A DNA stretch of 64,000 nucleotides from Streptomyces sp. BA2 (GTDB lineage Bacteria; Actinomycetota; Actinomycetes; Streptomycetales; Streptomycetaceae): NCBI RefSeq assembly GCF_009769735.1, contig NZ_WSRO01000002.1, forward strand, positions 5,654,001 to 5,718,000, given 5' to 3'. Under the pieces are notes generated by a model, which was not told the DNA's origin, did not search any database, and was given only the letters and a program-made list of their open reading frames with translations. The position numbers and the translations under genes are program-made. This document shows positions 1-8,091 of the stretch, in pieces; positions within the stretch are counted from its first letter, which is position 1; every line of letters begins with the position of its first letter.

Positions 1-1151
1 CGCACGGCCGCGCGGCACCACGCGGCGTGCAGCTCGCTCTGCCAGTCGTCGGCCACGGGAAGCGCCACGATCTCGGCGGGCGTACGGCCGCCGAGCCGCT
101 CCGGCCAGGTGCCGAGCGGGGCCGCCTCCACCAACTGGCCCAGCCACCAGGAGCGTTCGCCCCGGCCGGCCGGCGGCTTCGGGGTGACGCCGTCGCGCTC
201 CATGCCCGCGTCGCACTCGTGCGGCGCCTCGACCGTGAGCGTCGGCATGCTCTTCGTGCCCTGCGCGTGGTCGATGGCCACGCAGGACGCTGCCCGGTCC
301 GCCATCCGCGCGGCGAGCGCGGACGAGGGGAGTGCGGAGAGGAGCTCGGCCGCCGTGGCGCGGACGTTGCGGCTGCGGTCGGTGAGGGCCTGCTCCAGGA
401 ACGGCTCGTCGGCGTCGCGCAGGTGGGTGCGCAGGGAGTCGAGGAACATCAGGCGGTCCTCCGCCCGCTCCGTGCTCCAGGTGGAGGCGAGCAGGTCCCG
501 TGCGGCGGCCGGGTCATGGGACCGCACCGCGCCGAGCAGGGCGACGCGCTCGGCGAACAAGCCCTCTTCCCAGAGCTGTTGGACCTGCCTCGTGTCCTCC
601 GGGGCGGGCAGGGCCACGCCACCGCCCGGAGTGGAGCGGAGTGCGAACTTCCAGTCCGGGTTGAGCCGCGCGAGCCACAGGGCCCGCGGGCCCGCGAAGG
701 CGAGGGCCTGCGGCCTGAGATCCGTGCGCCCGCGGGCCGCGTTCAGGAGGGCCGGAAGCAGCTCGGGCGGTGCCGCGAAGCCGCGGTCGTTGGCCAACGC
801 CAGCCATTGGGGCAGCAGTTCCATCAGGTCGGGCACCGCTCCCCGGCGGCCTCCGCTGCTCGCGCCGGGGTGATTGGTCAGCAGCGTGGCGAGCCTGCGC
901 CGCGCCGAGGGCGGCACCAGGGGCCTGGGGTCGTCCGCCGCGGGCTCGGGGGGTGCGGCGGCGGGCGCGGGGGTCAGCCCGGCTCTGCGCCGCACGGTCT
1001 GCACCGCGGCCGCGTCAAGGAGGGCGGTCGGCGCGTCCTTGTCCTGGGTGCGTACGGGGGGCGTGCGACGGTCGGTGCCGAGGAGCGCGGCGGTGACCAG
1101 GTCTTCCCAGGGGGTGACGGTCGCTTCGGTGAGTGCGGTGGTGCCGGTCAT
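1..1151 (-). CDS. DUF5691 family protein (3' end cut off by window edge)
   Basis: Partial gene: the start is at 1151 and the frame is open to position 1, so about 383 codons are present and the C-terminus is missing. The N-terminus contains WEDLVTAALLGTDRR, which I recognise as the hallmark of DUF5691 proteins; no enzymatic motif is visible. The rest is Ala/Leu/Arg-rich, helix-like sequence that could be repeat or scaffold in character. It follows the SWIM zinc-finger gene in the same direction after a gap of about 250 bp and belongs to the divergent DUF5691 / SWIM / MoxR-ATPase / DUF5682 / VWA neighbourhood recurrent in actinomycetes (from memory). Molecular function is unknown; a partner role in the ATPase-VWA machine is inference from context. 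Confidence 0.8.
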   Translation of the reverse strand, partial: MTGTTALTEATVTPWEDLVTAALLGTDRRTPPVRTQDKDAPTALLDAAAVQTVRRRAGLTPAPAAAPPEPAADDPRPLVPPSARRRLATLLTNHPGASSGGRRGAVPDLMELLPQWLALANDRGFAAPPELLPALLNAARGRTDLRPQALAFAGPRALWLARLNPDWKFALRSTPGGGVALPAPEDTRQVQQLWEEGLFAERVALLGAVRSHDPAAARDLLASTWSTERAEDRLMFLDSLRTHLRDADEPFLEQALTDRSRNVRATAAELLSALPSSALAARMADRAASCVAIDHAQGTKSMPTLTVEAPHECDAGMERDGVTPKPPAGRGERSWWLGQLVEAAPLGTWPERLGGRTPAEIVALPVADDWQSELHAAWCRAAV

Positions 1152-1212
1152 GTGGACTCCTCTCCCGGACGGGTTCTCTCCGGCTCTATCCGGTGTCGCC
1201 GGTCTCGCCGAT

Positions 1213-1265
1213 CCTTCGGGTCCTTCAGGTCCTTCGGGTGCTTCGGTCCCTCGGGTCCTTCAGGT
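1213..1265. repeat. Degenerate 9-bp tandem repeat between the DUF5691 and SWIM genes
   Basis: About six imperfect copies of ccttcgggt/ccttcaggt lie in the 249-bp gap between two minus-strand genes. Both strands can be read open here, giving Lys/Asp/Arg-rich low-complexity products, but no ribosome-binding site supports translation. No clear terminator or second promoter is visible in this gap, so read-through from the SWIM gene into the DUF5691 gene is possible. Confidence 0.7.
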
Positions 1266-1400
1266 CTCTCGCGTTCTTCGTCTGGATCTGCTTCCTTGGA
1301 TGTGCCGTCCTGGGGCTGTCGGAGGGCGTTGCGGTGCTGCGGCATTACGGGGACCCGCTGTGTGCCGAGCGGGCCCGGCGGCGGTGCCGCCCCGTGATGG

Positions 1401-2783
1401 TCAGCACAGGGCCACTGCCTCTCCCGCTCCGCGTGGCCAGGCCGTCAGAGGGGTGAAGCCCTCGTGGCCACACTCGCCGAAGACCGTCACCGGAGCGCCT
1501 CCAGAGAGTGCCAACAACCGCCACAGGCCCGCTTGAGACACCGTGGAAGCGGTGATGGGCAGGGCCATGTCGCCTCCCGCGTCCGCCAGTTGCCAGCTGT
1601 CGGGGGAGGGCCCCGGGTGTGGGGTCGGTATGACTTCGCTCAGCGTCACCGGCCAGGAATCCAGCCAGGGGTCCTGCCGAAGCACCTCGCCGTAGCGGCG
1701 CGCGGCCTCTTCCGTTCGTACGCCCGGCGGCCGGGTGGCCGTCGGCGTGGGAGCGCCGAATTGCTCGCCCAGGTCGGCCCGCGACTGCCCGGCGCCCGGA
1801 TACGAGGTCAGCTCGGCGTCCAGCGCGAGGCCCACCGGCAGCGCGAGCGCGGGTGCGCGGCCCGCGGCTCCGTACGACAGGAGCAGGGCCGTCCGCCCGG
1901 ACTCCGCGCCGTACAGCCATATCCGGCGGGTGGTGAGCTTGCTGTCCGCTCTGTCGTACTGCGCGAGCACCAGCCAGTCGTCACGCACCGGAGGGCCCTC
2001 CGCCGGTGCGGGCAGGCCTATGCGGGAGCGGACCGTGGCCGCCAGGGCATCCGGCAGTCGCTCGCGGTGCAGCCAGCCCTGGTCGAGGAGGTGGAGGAGC
2101 GCGCACTCCTCCAGCATCCGCACCGGCCAGCCGGGCCCGGAGGAGGGAATGGCCCCCAACTCCCGTACGCGCGCGGCCAGTCCAGGCGCCTGCGCGTCGA
2201 CCATGCGGGCCGCTGTCTCCTCCCACAGTCCGTACCCCGTCTGCTCGGCGGCGGCTATACCGCCCCGCAGCAGATCGGACAGGCGCTGCTCCAGCTCCGT
2301 CACCCCCGCCGTGACCCGCTCGGCCCGTCGCTCCGCCCTGCGGCGTGCGGCCTCGGGATCGGCGACCGGTGAGCTGGGCTCGGCGTCCGAAGTCCGCTTC
2401 GTCTCCGCTCTTTTACGGCGCCCCGCCAGCCATTCCTCCGCCCACTCCGGCGGCTGCGCGTCCGGCACCGCGCCGACTGTCCCGTCCTCGCCCGCCCAGA
2501 GCAGAAGCAGCCCGAGCGCGTGTTTGCACGGGAACTTCCGACTCGGACAACTGCACTTGTACGCCGGGCCGGCCGCGCCGGTGATGTCCGCGATGTCGAC
2601 GACCGTCTGATACGGCTTGCTGCCACTCCCCTTGCACAGTCCCCACACCGTCCCCTCGCCCGAACTGCCCGCCTCCGACCATGGGCCGACGACGCCGAGT
2701 TTGCTTCCCGCCTTGCGTGACGGGGCGTCAGGCGCCAGGGCCAGCACCTGATCCGCCGTCCAGCGCACCCCCTGCTGAGTCAT
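1401..2783 (-). CDS. SWIM zinc-finger protein of the MoxR/VWA module
   Basis: 460 residues, starting MTQQGVRWTADQVLALAPD. A SWIM zinc finger (CxCx(n)CxH) is visible near residues 77-88 in KCSCPSRKFPCKH: ligands C77, C79, C86 and H88. SWIM domains bind nucleic acid or protein partners in bacterial ATPases and transposases. The rest of the protein has no motif I recognise and ends in a conserved-looking GEAVALC tail. I chose the ATG at 2783 because a promoter-like TTGTCAGTG-N8-TACCTT element ends 8 bp upstream, which would give a leaderless or nearly leaderless mRNA, common in Streptomyces. The frame stays open further upstream to 2981, but that would run through the divergent promoter region. 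Likely DNA-damage-induced (inference from the promoter); its role is probably to recruit the neighbouring ATPase/VWA machine. Confidence 0.85.
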   Translation of the reverse strand: MTQQGVRWTADQVLALAPDAPSRKAGSKLGVVGPWSEAGSSGEGTVWGLCKGSGSKPYQTVVDIADITGAAGPAYKCSCPSRKFPCKHALGLLLLWAGEDGTVGAVPDAQPPEWAEEWLAGRRKRAETKRTSDAEPSSPVADPEAARRRAERRAERVTAGVTELEQRLSDLLRGGIAAAEQTGYGLWEETAARMVDAQAPGLAARVRELGAIPSSGPGWPVRMLEECALLHLLDQGWLHRERLPDALAATVRSRIGLPAPAEGPPVRDDWLVLAQYDRADSKLTTRRIWLYGAESGRTALLLSYGAAGRAPALALPVGLALDAELTSYPGAGQSRADLGEQFGAPTPTATRPPGVRTEEAARRYGEVLRQDPWLDSWPVTLSEVIPTPHPGPSPDSWQLADAGGDMALPITASTVSQAGLWRLLALSGGAPVTVFGECGHEGFTPLTAWPRGAGEAVALC

Positions 2784-2790
2784 GTCATCG

Positions 2791-2813
2791 AAGGTAGATC
2801 CCGCCACTGACAA
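2791..2813 (-). promoter_or_regulatory. RecA-NDp / PafBC-type DNA-damage promoter for the SWIM gene
   Basis: Read on the minus strand: TTGTCAGTG, then exactly eight bases (gcgggatc), then TACCTT. This fits the mycobacterial RecA-independent DNA-damage promoter consensus tTGTCRgtg-N8-TAnnnT at every defined position. The hexamer ends at 2791 and the start codon is at 2783, so transcription would begin at or just before the ATG. Confidence 0.7.
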
Positions 2814-2874
2814 TCGACCCCGCGCTCGGTGTTCGTGCAGGTCAGCGGTGCGCGAGGGGCGATTGTCAGTGGCG
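2802..2874. repeat. Perfect 15-bp inverted repeat in the divergent promoter region
   Basis: Left arm cgccactgacaatcg at 2802-2816 and right arm cgattgtcagtggcg at 2860-2874 are exact reverse complements, separated by 43 bp. Each arm contains a TTGTCAGTG box pointing toward one of the two divergent operons. The symmetry suggests that both operons respond to the same regulator. Confidence 0.9.
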
Positions 2875-2885
2875 TGGTGCACGGT
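2863..2885 (+). promoter_or_regulatory. RecA-NDp-like promoter for the AAA ATPase-DUF5682-VWA operon
   Basis: TTGTCAGTG at 2863-2871, eight bases, then CACGGT at 2880-2885. The nine-base upstream box is identical to that of the SWIM promoter. The -10 element is imperfect (C instead of T at the first position, A and final T kept). TAGGAA at 2885-2890 is an alternative -10 but lies five bases too far downstream for the consensus spacing. Confidence 0.5.
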
Positions 2886-2938
2886 AGGAATCACATCCGG
2901 GCCAGATGCGTCCGGACGAGTTGGAGGGGGATCGCTCC

Positions 2939-4150
2939 ATGACCGTGTCCGTCGACTCGACGACCTCGACAAACTCGACAAACCCGACGACCGAGAACCA
3001 ACCCGCGGCTGTGTCCGCTCTGTCCGTGCCCGCTGCCGTGCCCGCAGCCGCGTCCGCCCCCGCGGGGGAGGCGGAGGCGCTGCGACCGCATGCCGAGCAT
3101 GCCTTCGCCGCCGAACTGGCCGCGCTCGCCGCGCAGGACGACCGGCCCCGGCCTGCCCGCTGGCGGCTCTCGCCGTGGGCGGTCGCGACGTATCTGCTCG
3201 GCGGCGCGCTGCCCGACGGGACGGTGATCTCGCCGAAGTACGTGGGGCCGCGCCGCATCGTCGAGGTCGCCGTCACCACCCTCGCCACGGACCGCGCCCT
3301 GCTCCTGCTCGGCGTGCCCGGCACGGCGAAGACGTGGGTGTCCGAGCATCTGGCGGCCGCCGTCAGCGGAGACTCGACGCTGCTCGTGCAGGGCACGGCC
3401 GGCACGCCGGAGGAGGCGATCCGGTACGGCTGGAACTACGCGCGGCTGCTCGCGCACGGCCCGAGCCGCGACGCGCTGGTGCCGAGCCCTGTCATGCGGG
3501 CCATGTCCGACGGCATGACGGCGCGGGTCGAGGAGCTGACCCGCATCCCCGCGGACGTACAGGACACACTGATCACGATCCTGTCGGAAAAGACCCTTCC
3601 CATCCCGGAGCTGGGCCAGGAGGTGCAGGCCGTACGAGGCTTCAACCTCATCGCCACGGCCAACAACCGCGACCGCGGGGTCAACGACCTGTCGAGCGCG
3701 CTGCGCCGCCGCTTCAACACGGTGGTCCTTCCGCTGCCGGAGAGCGCCGACGCCGAGGTCGACATCGTCTCGCGCCGCGTCGACCAGATCGGGCGCTCGC
3801 TCGATCTGCCGACCGGACCCGAGGGGATCGACGAGATACGCCGCGTCGTCACCGTCTTCCGCGAGCTGCGGGACGGGGTCACGGCAGACGGGCGTACGAA
3901 GGTGAAGTCGCCGAGCGGCACGCTTTCGACGGCCGAGGCGATATCCGTCGTGACCAACGGCCTCGCTCTGGCGACCCACTTCGGGGACGGCGTGCTGCGG
4001 CCGGGCGATGTCGCGGCGGGCATCCTCGGCGCGGTCGTCCGTGACCCGGCGGCGGACCGGGTGATCTGGCAGGAGTACCTGGAGGCGGTGGTCCGCGAGC
4101 GTGACGGCTGGAAGGACTTCTACCGCGCGTGCCGCGAGGTGAGTGCGTGA
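2939..4150 (+). CDS. MoxR-type AAA+ ATPase
   Basis: 403 residues. The start at 2939 has a strong GGAGGGG ribosome-binding site 8 bp upstream. After a Ser/Thr/Ala-rich leader of about 45 residues comes a AAA+ core: Walker A GVPGTAKT at residues 125-132, a Walker-B-like RVEELTR in which the usual Asp-Glu pair is Glu-Glu, and sensor-1 / arginine-finger region ATANNRDRG...LRRRF from about residue 239. This matches the MoxR clade, whose members act with VWA-domain proteins as metal-dependent remodelling chaperones. The gene heads the plus-strand operon, with the DUF5682 gene 84 bp downstream and then a VWA protein. The substrate is unknown. Induction by DNA damage is inferred from the upstream element. 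Confidence 0.88.
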   Translation: MTVSVDSTTSTNSTNPTTENQPAAVSALSVPAAVPAAASAPAGEAEALRPHAEHAFAAELAALAAQDDRPRPARWRLSPWAVATYLLGGALPDGTVISPKYVGPRRIVEVAVTTLATDRALLLLGVPGTAKTWVSEHLAAAVSGDSTLLVQGTAGTPEEAIRYGWNYARLLAHGPSRDALVPSPVMRAMSDGMTARVEELTRIPADVQDTLITILSEKTLPIPELGQEVQAVRGFNLIATANNRDRGVNDLSSALRRRFNTVVLPLPESADAEVDIVSRRVDQIGRSLDLPTGPEGIDEIRRVVTVFRELRDGVTADGRTKVKSPSGTLSTAEAISVVTNGLALATHFGDGVLRPGDVAAGILGAVVRDPAADRVIWQEYLEAVVRERDGWKDFYRACREVSA

Positions 4151-4234
4151 CGTACGGGACGAACGAGGGCGGCCCGGGTGGATCGGGTGTGGGCGTGACG
4201 GTGACTTGTTCGCGTGAGAAGGGGAGAGGCGGAC

Positions 4235-6709
4235 ATGAGCGTGAGCGACGAGGCGCGGGGAGCGACGACGCGGGCTGGCGAGGGGCCGTTGCTGCTCGGG
4301 GTGCGGCATCACGGGCCGGGGTCGGCGCGTGCGGTGCGGGCCGCGCTCGATGAGGGCGCGCCACGCGTACTGCTGATCGAGGGGCCACCGGAGGCCGACG
4401 GACTTGTGGCGCTCGCGGCGGACGAGGGGATGCGGCCGCCGGTCGCGCTGCTCGCGCACGTGCTGGACGAGCCGGGACGGTCGGCGTTCTGGCCACTGGC
4501 GGAGTTCTCGCCGGAGTGGGTCGCGATCAAGTGGGCGGCGGCGGCCGGGGTGCCGGTCCGCTTCATGGATCTTCCGGCGGCGCATGCGCTGGCACGGCCG
4601 GAGCAGGAGGCGGGCGAACCCGGAACTCCGGGGGACGCGGACGTGAACACGGACTTGAACGCGGTGCGGATCGATCCGCTCGCGGTGCTCGCGGAGACCG
4701 CCGGGTACGACGATCCCGAGCGGTGGTGGGAGGACGTCGTCGAGCACCGGGGTGCGGGCGGGGACGCGTTCGCGCCGTTCGACGCGCTGGGCGAGGCCAT
4801 GGGGGTGCTGCGCGAGGAGTACGGGGCCGGCGGGCATGACCGTGACCTGGTGCGCGAGGCGTACATGCGTATCCAAGTCCGTGCCGCACAGCGGGAGTTC
4901 GGTGCGGACGACGTCGCGGTCGTGTGCGGGGCCTGGCATGTGCCCGCGCTGCGGCAGAAGGTGACCGTGGCGGCCGACCGGGCGCTGCTCAAGGGGCTGC
5001 CCAAGGTGAAGGTCGACATGACCTGGGTGCCCTGGACGCACCGCCGCCTCTCCAGGGCCAGTGGATACGGCGCGGGGATCGCGTCACCCGGTTGGTACGG
5101 GCACCTGTTCAGCGCGCCCGACCGGCCCGTCGAGCGATGGCTGACCAAGGTCGCCCGGCTCCTTCGGGACGAGGACAGGCTCGTGTCGTCCGCGCATGTC
5201 ATCGAGGCGGTACGGCTCGCGGACACGCTCGCCGCGATGCGGGGGCGCCCGCTGCCGGGGCTCACCGAGACGACGGACGCGATCCGGGCGGTGATGTGCG
5301 AGGGCTCCGACGTGCCGCTCTCCCTCGTGCACGACAAGCTCGTCGTCGGAGATGTCCTCGGGGAGGTGCCGGACTCGGCGCCGGCGGTGCCGTTGCAGCG
5401 CGATCTCACCCGCCTCCAGCGGAAGCTCAGGCTCAAACCGGAGGCGCTTGAGCGGGAGTTGGAGCTGGATCTGCGCAAGGACACGGACGCGGCGCGGAGC
5501 AGGCTGCTGCACCGCCTCCGGCTGCTCGGGATCGGCTGGGGCGAGCCGGCCGAGTCACGGGGGAGTACGGGTACGTTCCGGGAGACCTGGCGGCTGCGGT
5601 GGGAGCCGGAGCTTTCCGTGCGGGTGGCGGAGGCGGGGGTCTGGGGGACGACCGTGGTGGCGGCGGCCACCGCGCGGGCGGAGTCCGATGCCATCGGGCC
5701 CGGCGCGCTGGCTGACGTGACCGCGCTGGCCGAGCGGTGTCTGCTGGCCGAGTTGCCGGACGCTTTGCCTGTGGTGATGCGGGTCCTCGCCGACCGGGCG
5801 GCACTGGACGCGGATGTCGGCCACCTGGCACAGGCGTTGCCCGCGTTGGTGCGGTCCCTTCGGTACGGGGACGTGCGGGGCACGGACACGGCCGCGCTGG
5901 GCGAGGTGGCTGTGGGCCTGGCCGAGCGGCTGTTCGTCGGGCTGCCGCCTGCGTGTGCGGGGCTCGACCAGGACGCGGCGCTCGAGATGCGGGGGCACGT
6001 GGACGCGGTTCACCAGGCGGTGGGCCTGCTGGGGGAGCTGGGCGCCGGGCCCACGGGTGGGGGGACGCCGCGTGTGACTCCACTCGGCGCCGGTATGCGG
6101 GGGCGGTGGTACTCCGTGCTGAGAGTGCTCGGGGAGCGGGACAGCGTTGCGGGGGTCGTGCGGGGGCGGTGCGTCCGGCTCCTGATGGACGGCGGGGAAT
6201 TGGCCGAGGGCGAGGCCGCTCGGTTCATGGGGCTCGCCCTGTCACGAGGGACCGAACCCGCTGAAGCCGCCGCCTGGATCGAGGGGTTCGTGGGCGGTGG
6301 GTCAGGGGGCGGCATGTTGCTCGTGCACGACGAGCGACTGCTCGGTCTTGTCGACGACTGGCTGACCGGTGTCCCCGACCGCGCGTTCACCGACGTTCTG
6401 CCACTGCTGCGGCGCACCTTCTCGGCGTACGAACCGGGAGTGCGGCGGACGCTCGGCGAGCTGGTGCGGCGTGGGCCGGCGGCGGGCGGCGGCTCCGGCT
6501 CGACCGTGGCCGGCGGGATACCTGGCTTCGGACCGGAACTGGACGGCGAGCGCGCGGACGCGGTGCTACCGGTGCTGAGTCTGCTGCTGGGGGTTGGGCC
6601 CGGCCCCGGGGTTGCGCCTGGGGCTGAGGCTCGGGCCGGGGCGAGTACAGCTGAGGCTGGGGCCGGGGCGAATGCAGATGACGGTAACGGGCTTGTGGGG
6701 GTGGGCTGA
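4235..6709 (+). CDS. DUF5682 family protein
   Basis: 824 residues. The ATG at 4235 is preceded by GGGGAGAGG (4221-4229); an in-frame GTG at 4214 lies upstream of that site and is less likely. The N-terminus reads LLGVRHHGPGSARAV, followed by VLLIEGPPEADG and, near residue 230, VVCGAWHVPAL. These three blocks resemble the conserved motifs of TraB/ChaN/EreA-like (TIKI-type) putative hydrolases; that similarity is my inference. The long C-terminal half is helical and Leu/Ala/Arg-rich, ending in an Ala/Gly-rich tail. The stop overlaps the next start by one base (TGATG), so translation of the VWA gene is probably coupled. It is likely the effector or substrate-handling part of the MoxR-VWA machine; function is unproven. 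Confidence 0.85.
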   Translation: MSVSDEARGATTRAGEGPLLLGVRHHGPGSARAVRAALDEGAPRVLLIEGPPEADGLVALAADEGMRPPVALLAHVLDEPGRSAFWPLAEFSPEWVAIKWAAAAGVPVRFMDLPAAHALARPEQEAGEPGTPGDADVNTDLNAVRIDPLAVLAETAGYDDPERWWEDVVEHRGAGGDAFAPFDALGEAMGVLREEYGAGGHDRDLVREAYMRIQVRAAQREFGADDVAVVCGAWHVPALRQKVTVAADRALLKGLPKVKVDMTWVPWTHRRLSRASGYGAGIASPGWYGHLFSAPDRPVERWLTKVARLLRDEDRLVSSAHVIEAVRLADTLAAMRGRPLPGLTETTDAIRAVMCEGSDVPLSLVHDKLVVGDVLGEVPDSAPAVPLQRDLTRLQRKLRLKPEALERELELDLRKDTDAARSRLLHRLRLLGIGWGEPAESRGSTGTFRETWRLRWEPELSVRVAEAGVWGTTVVAAATARAESDAIGPGALADVTALAERCLLAELPDALPVVMRVLADRAALDADVGHLAQALPALVRSLRYGDVRGTDTAALGEVAVGLAERLFVGLPPACAGLDQDAALEMRGHVDAVHQAVGLLGELGAGPTGGGTPRVTPLGAGMRGRWYSVLRVLGERDSVAGVVRGRCVRLLMDGGELAEGEAARFMGLALSRGTEPAEAAAWIEGFVGGGSGGGMLLVHDERLLGLVDDWLTGVPDRAFTDVLPLLRRTFSAYEPGVRRTLGELVRRGPAAGGGSGSTVAGGIPGFGPELDGERADAVLPVLSLLLGVGPGPGVAPGAEARAGASTAEAGAGANADDGNGLVGVG

Positions 6710-7938
6710 TGACGCAGGACGCGACAGTGGTCGCCGGTCGAGGTGCGGCCTCGGAAGCGGGGAGCGGCCAGCCGTTGGACCCCGCGGAGGAGCGGATGCG
6801 GCGGTGGCGGCTTGTGCTGGGAGGGGGGCAGGCCGACGGGACCGGGTGTGAGCTCGGAGGGCGGGATGCGGCCATGGACGGGGCGCTCGGCGCGCTTTAT
6901 GGGGGAGGGGACGCGGGGAAGAAGGAGCGGGGGCGGGAACGCTCGGCGGGGCTCGGGGCGTCGGCGCCGTCCGTGTCGCGCTGGCTCGGGGACATACGGA
7001 CCTACTTCCCCTCCTCCGTCGTTCAGGTCATGCAGCGTGACGCCATCGAGCGGCTGGGACTGTCCACCCTCCTCCTGGAGCCCGAGATGCTGGAGGCCGT
7101 GGAGGCCGACGTGCATCTGGTGGGGACGCTCCTCTCCCTCAACAAAGCCATGCCGGAGACCACCAAGGAGACCGCGCGGGCCGTCGTACGCAAAGTCGTC
7201 GAGGACCTGGAGAAGCGGCTCGCCACGCGGACCCGCGCCACCCTCACCGGCGCGCTCGACCGCAGCGCCCGCGTCAGCAGGCCGCGCCACCACGACATCG
7301 ACTGGAACCGCACGATCGCGGTCAACCTCAAGAATTACCTGCCGGAGTACAAGACGATCGTGCCCGAGCGCCTCATCGGGTACGGGCGGGCATCGCAGTC
7401 CGTGAAGAAGGAGGTCATCCTCTGCATCGACCAGTCGGGCTCGATGGCCGCGTCCGTCGTCTATGCCTCGGTCTTCGGAGCGGTGCTCGGTTCGATGCGG
7501 TCGCTCAACACGCGGCTCGTCGTCTTCGACACGAATGTCGTCGACCTCACCGATCAGCTCGACGACCCGGTGGACGTCCTGTTCGGCACACAGTTGGGAG
7601 GCGGGACCGACATCAACCGGGCGCTCGCGTACTGCCAGTCGCAGATCACCCGGCCCGCCGACACCATCGTCGTCCTCATCAGCGACCTCTACGAAGGGGG
7701 CATACGCAACGAGATGCTGAAGCGGGTCGCGGCGATGAAGGCGTCCGGCGTGCAGTTCGTGACGCTGCTCGCGCTCTCCGACGAGGGGACACCCGCGTAC
7801 GACCGCGAACACGCGGCGGCGCTCTCGGCGCTTGACGCACCCGCCTTCGCCTGCACCCCCGACCTCTTCCCCGAGGTGATGGCAGCGGCGATCGAGAAGC
7901 GCCCTTTGCCCATACCGGACATGAATACGCATCGGTAG
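6709..7938 (+). CDS. VWA domain protein, partner of the MoxR-type ATPase
   Basis: 409 residues, overlapping the upstream stop by one base. The C-terminal half is a von Willebrand factor A domain with a complete metal-ion-dependent adhesion site: D241-Q-S-G-S in CIDQSGSMAAS, the threonine in GGGTDINRA, and the aspartate in ISDLYEGG. The N-terminal half contains charged helical sequence and a Gly/Arg/Glu-rich low-complexity stretch. It has no signal peptide or transmembrane segment, so it is cytoplasmic. MoxR ATPases and MIDAS-containing VWA proteins are classic functional pairs, in which the VWA protein tethers the client; the coupled operon supports this here. It is the last gene of the operon, with no strong terminator in the following 150 bp. 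Confidence 0.88.
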   Translation: MTQDATVVAGRGAASEAGSGQPLDPAEERMRRWRLVLGGGQADGTGCELGGRDAAMDGALGALYGGGDAGKKERGRERSAGLGASAPSVSRWLGDIRTYFPSSVVQVMQRDAIERLGLSTLLLEPEMLEAVEADVHLVGTLLSLNKAMPETTKETARAVVRKVVEDLEKRLATRTRATLTGALDRSARVSRPRHHDIDWNRTIAVNLKNYLPEYKTIVPERLIGYGRASQSVKKEVILCIDQSGSMAASVVYASVFGAVLGSMRSLNTRLVVFDTNVVDLTDQLDDPVDVLFGTQLGGGTDINRALAYCQSQITRPADTIVVLISDLYEGGIRNEMLKRVAAMKASGVQFVTLLALSDEGTPAYDREHAAALSALDAPAFACTPDLFPEVMAAAIEKRPLPIPDMNTHR

Positions 7939-8005
7939 CGGGGGACTTGCGCGAGGGCGGGCGGCTCGTGCGAGGATCGGCGGGCTCCACTCCCGGAGCG
8001 TCGCG

Positions 8006-8073
8006 CTCCGGGCCCGCCCGGTTCAGCTCCGGGCCCCCGCCCGGGTCCAGCATCCGGGTCCCGCCCGGCCCAG
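8006..8073. repeat. Three degenerate 21-24-bp tandem copies
   Basis: Copies at 8006-8026, 8027-8050 and 8051-8073 share the pattern ctccgggcccgcccggttcag. They fill most of the 153-bp gap between the VWA gene and the next secreted-protein gene. Each copy contains a self-complementary ccgggc...gcccgg core, so the transcript could form small hairpins. Confidence 0.65.
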
Positions 8074-8091
8074 CAGAGGAATCCCCTCGTC

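Noticed and set aside
27..1397. Long plus-strand open frame opposite the DUF5691 gene
   Set aside because: Its translation is Arg/Gly-rich, without protein-like segments. The minus-strand frame has the recognisable DUF5691 start; antisense open frames are expected at this GC content.
2885..2890. TAGGAA as the -10 box for the ATPase operon
   Set aside because: It lies 13 bases after TTGTCAGTG instead of 8, so the CACGGT hexamer at the correct spacing is preferred, though weaker in sequence.
2891..5041. 716-codon minus-strand open frame opposite the ATPase and DUF5682 genes
   Set aside because: It is Arg/His/Pro-rich and spans two well-supported plus-strand genes. No domain or ribosome-binding site supports it.
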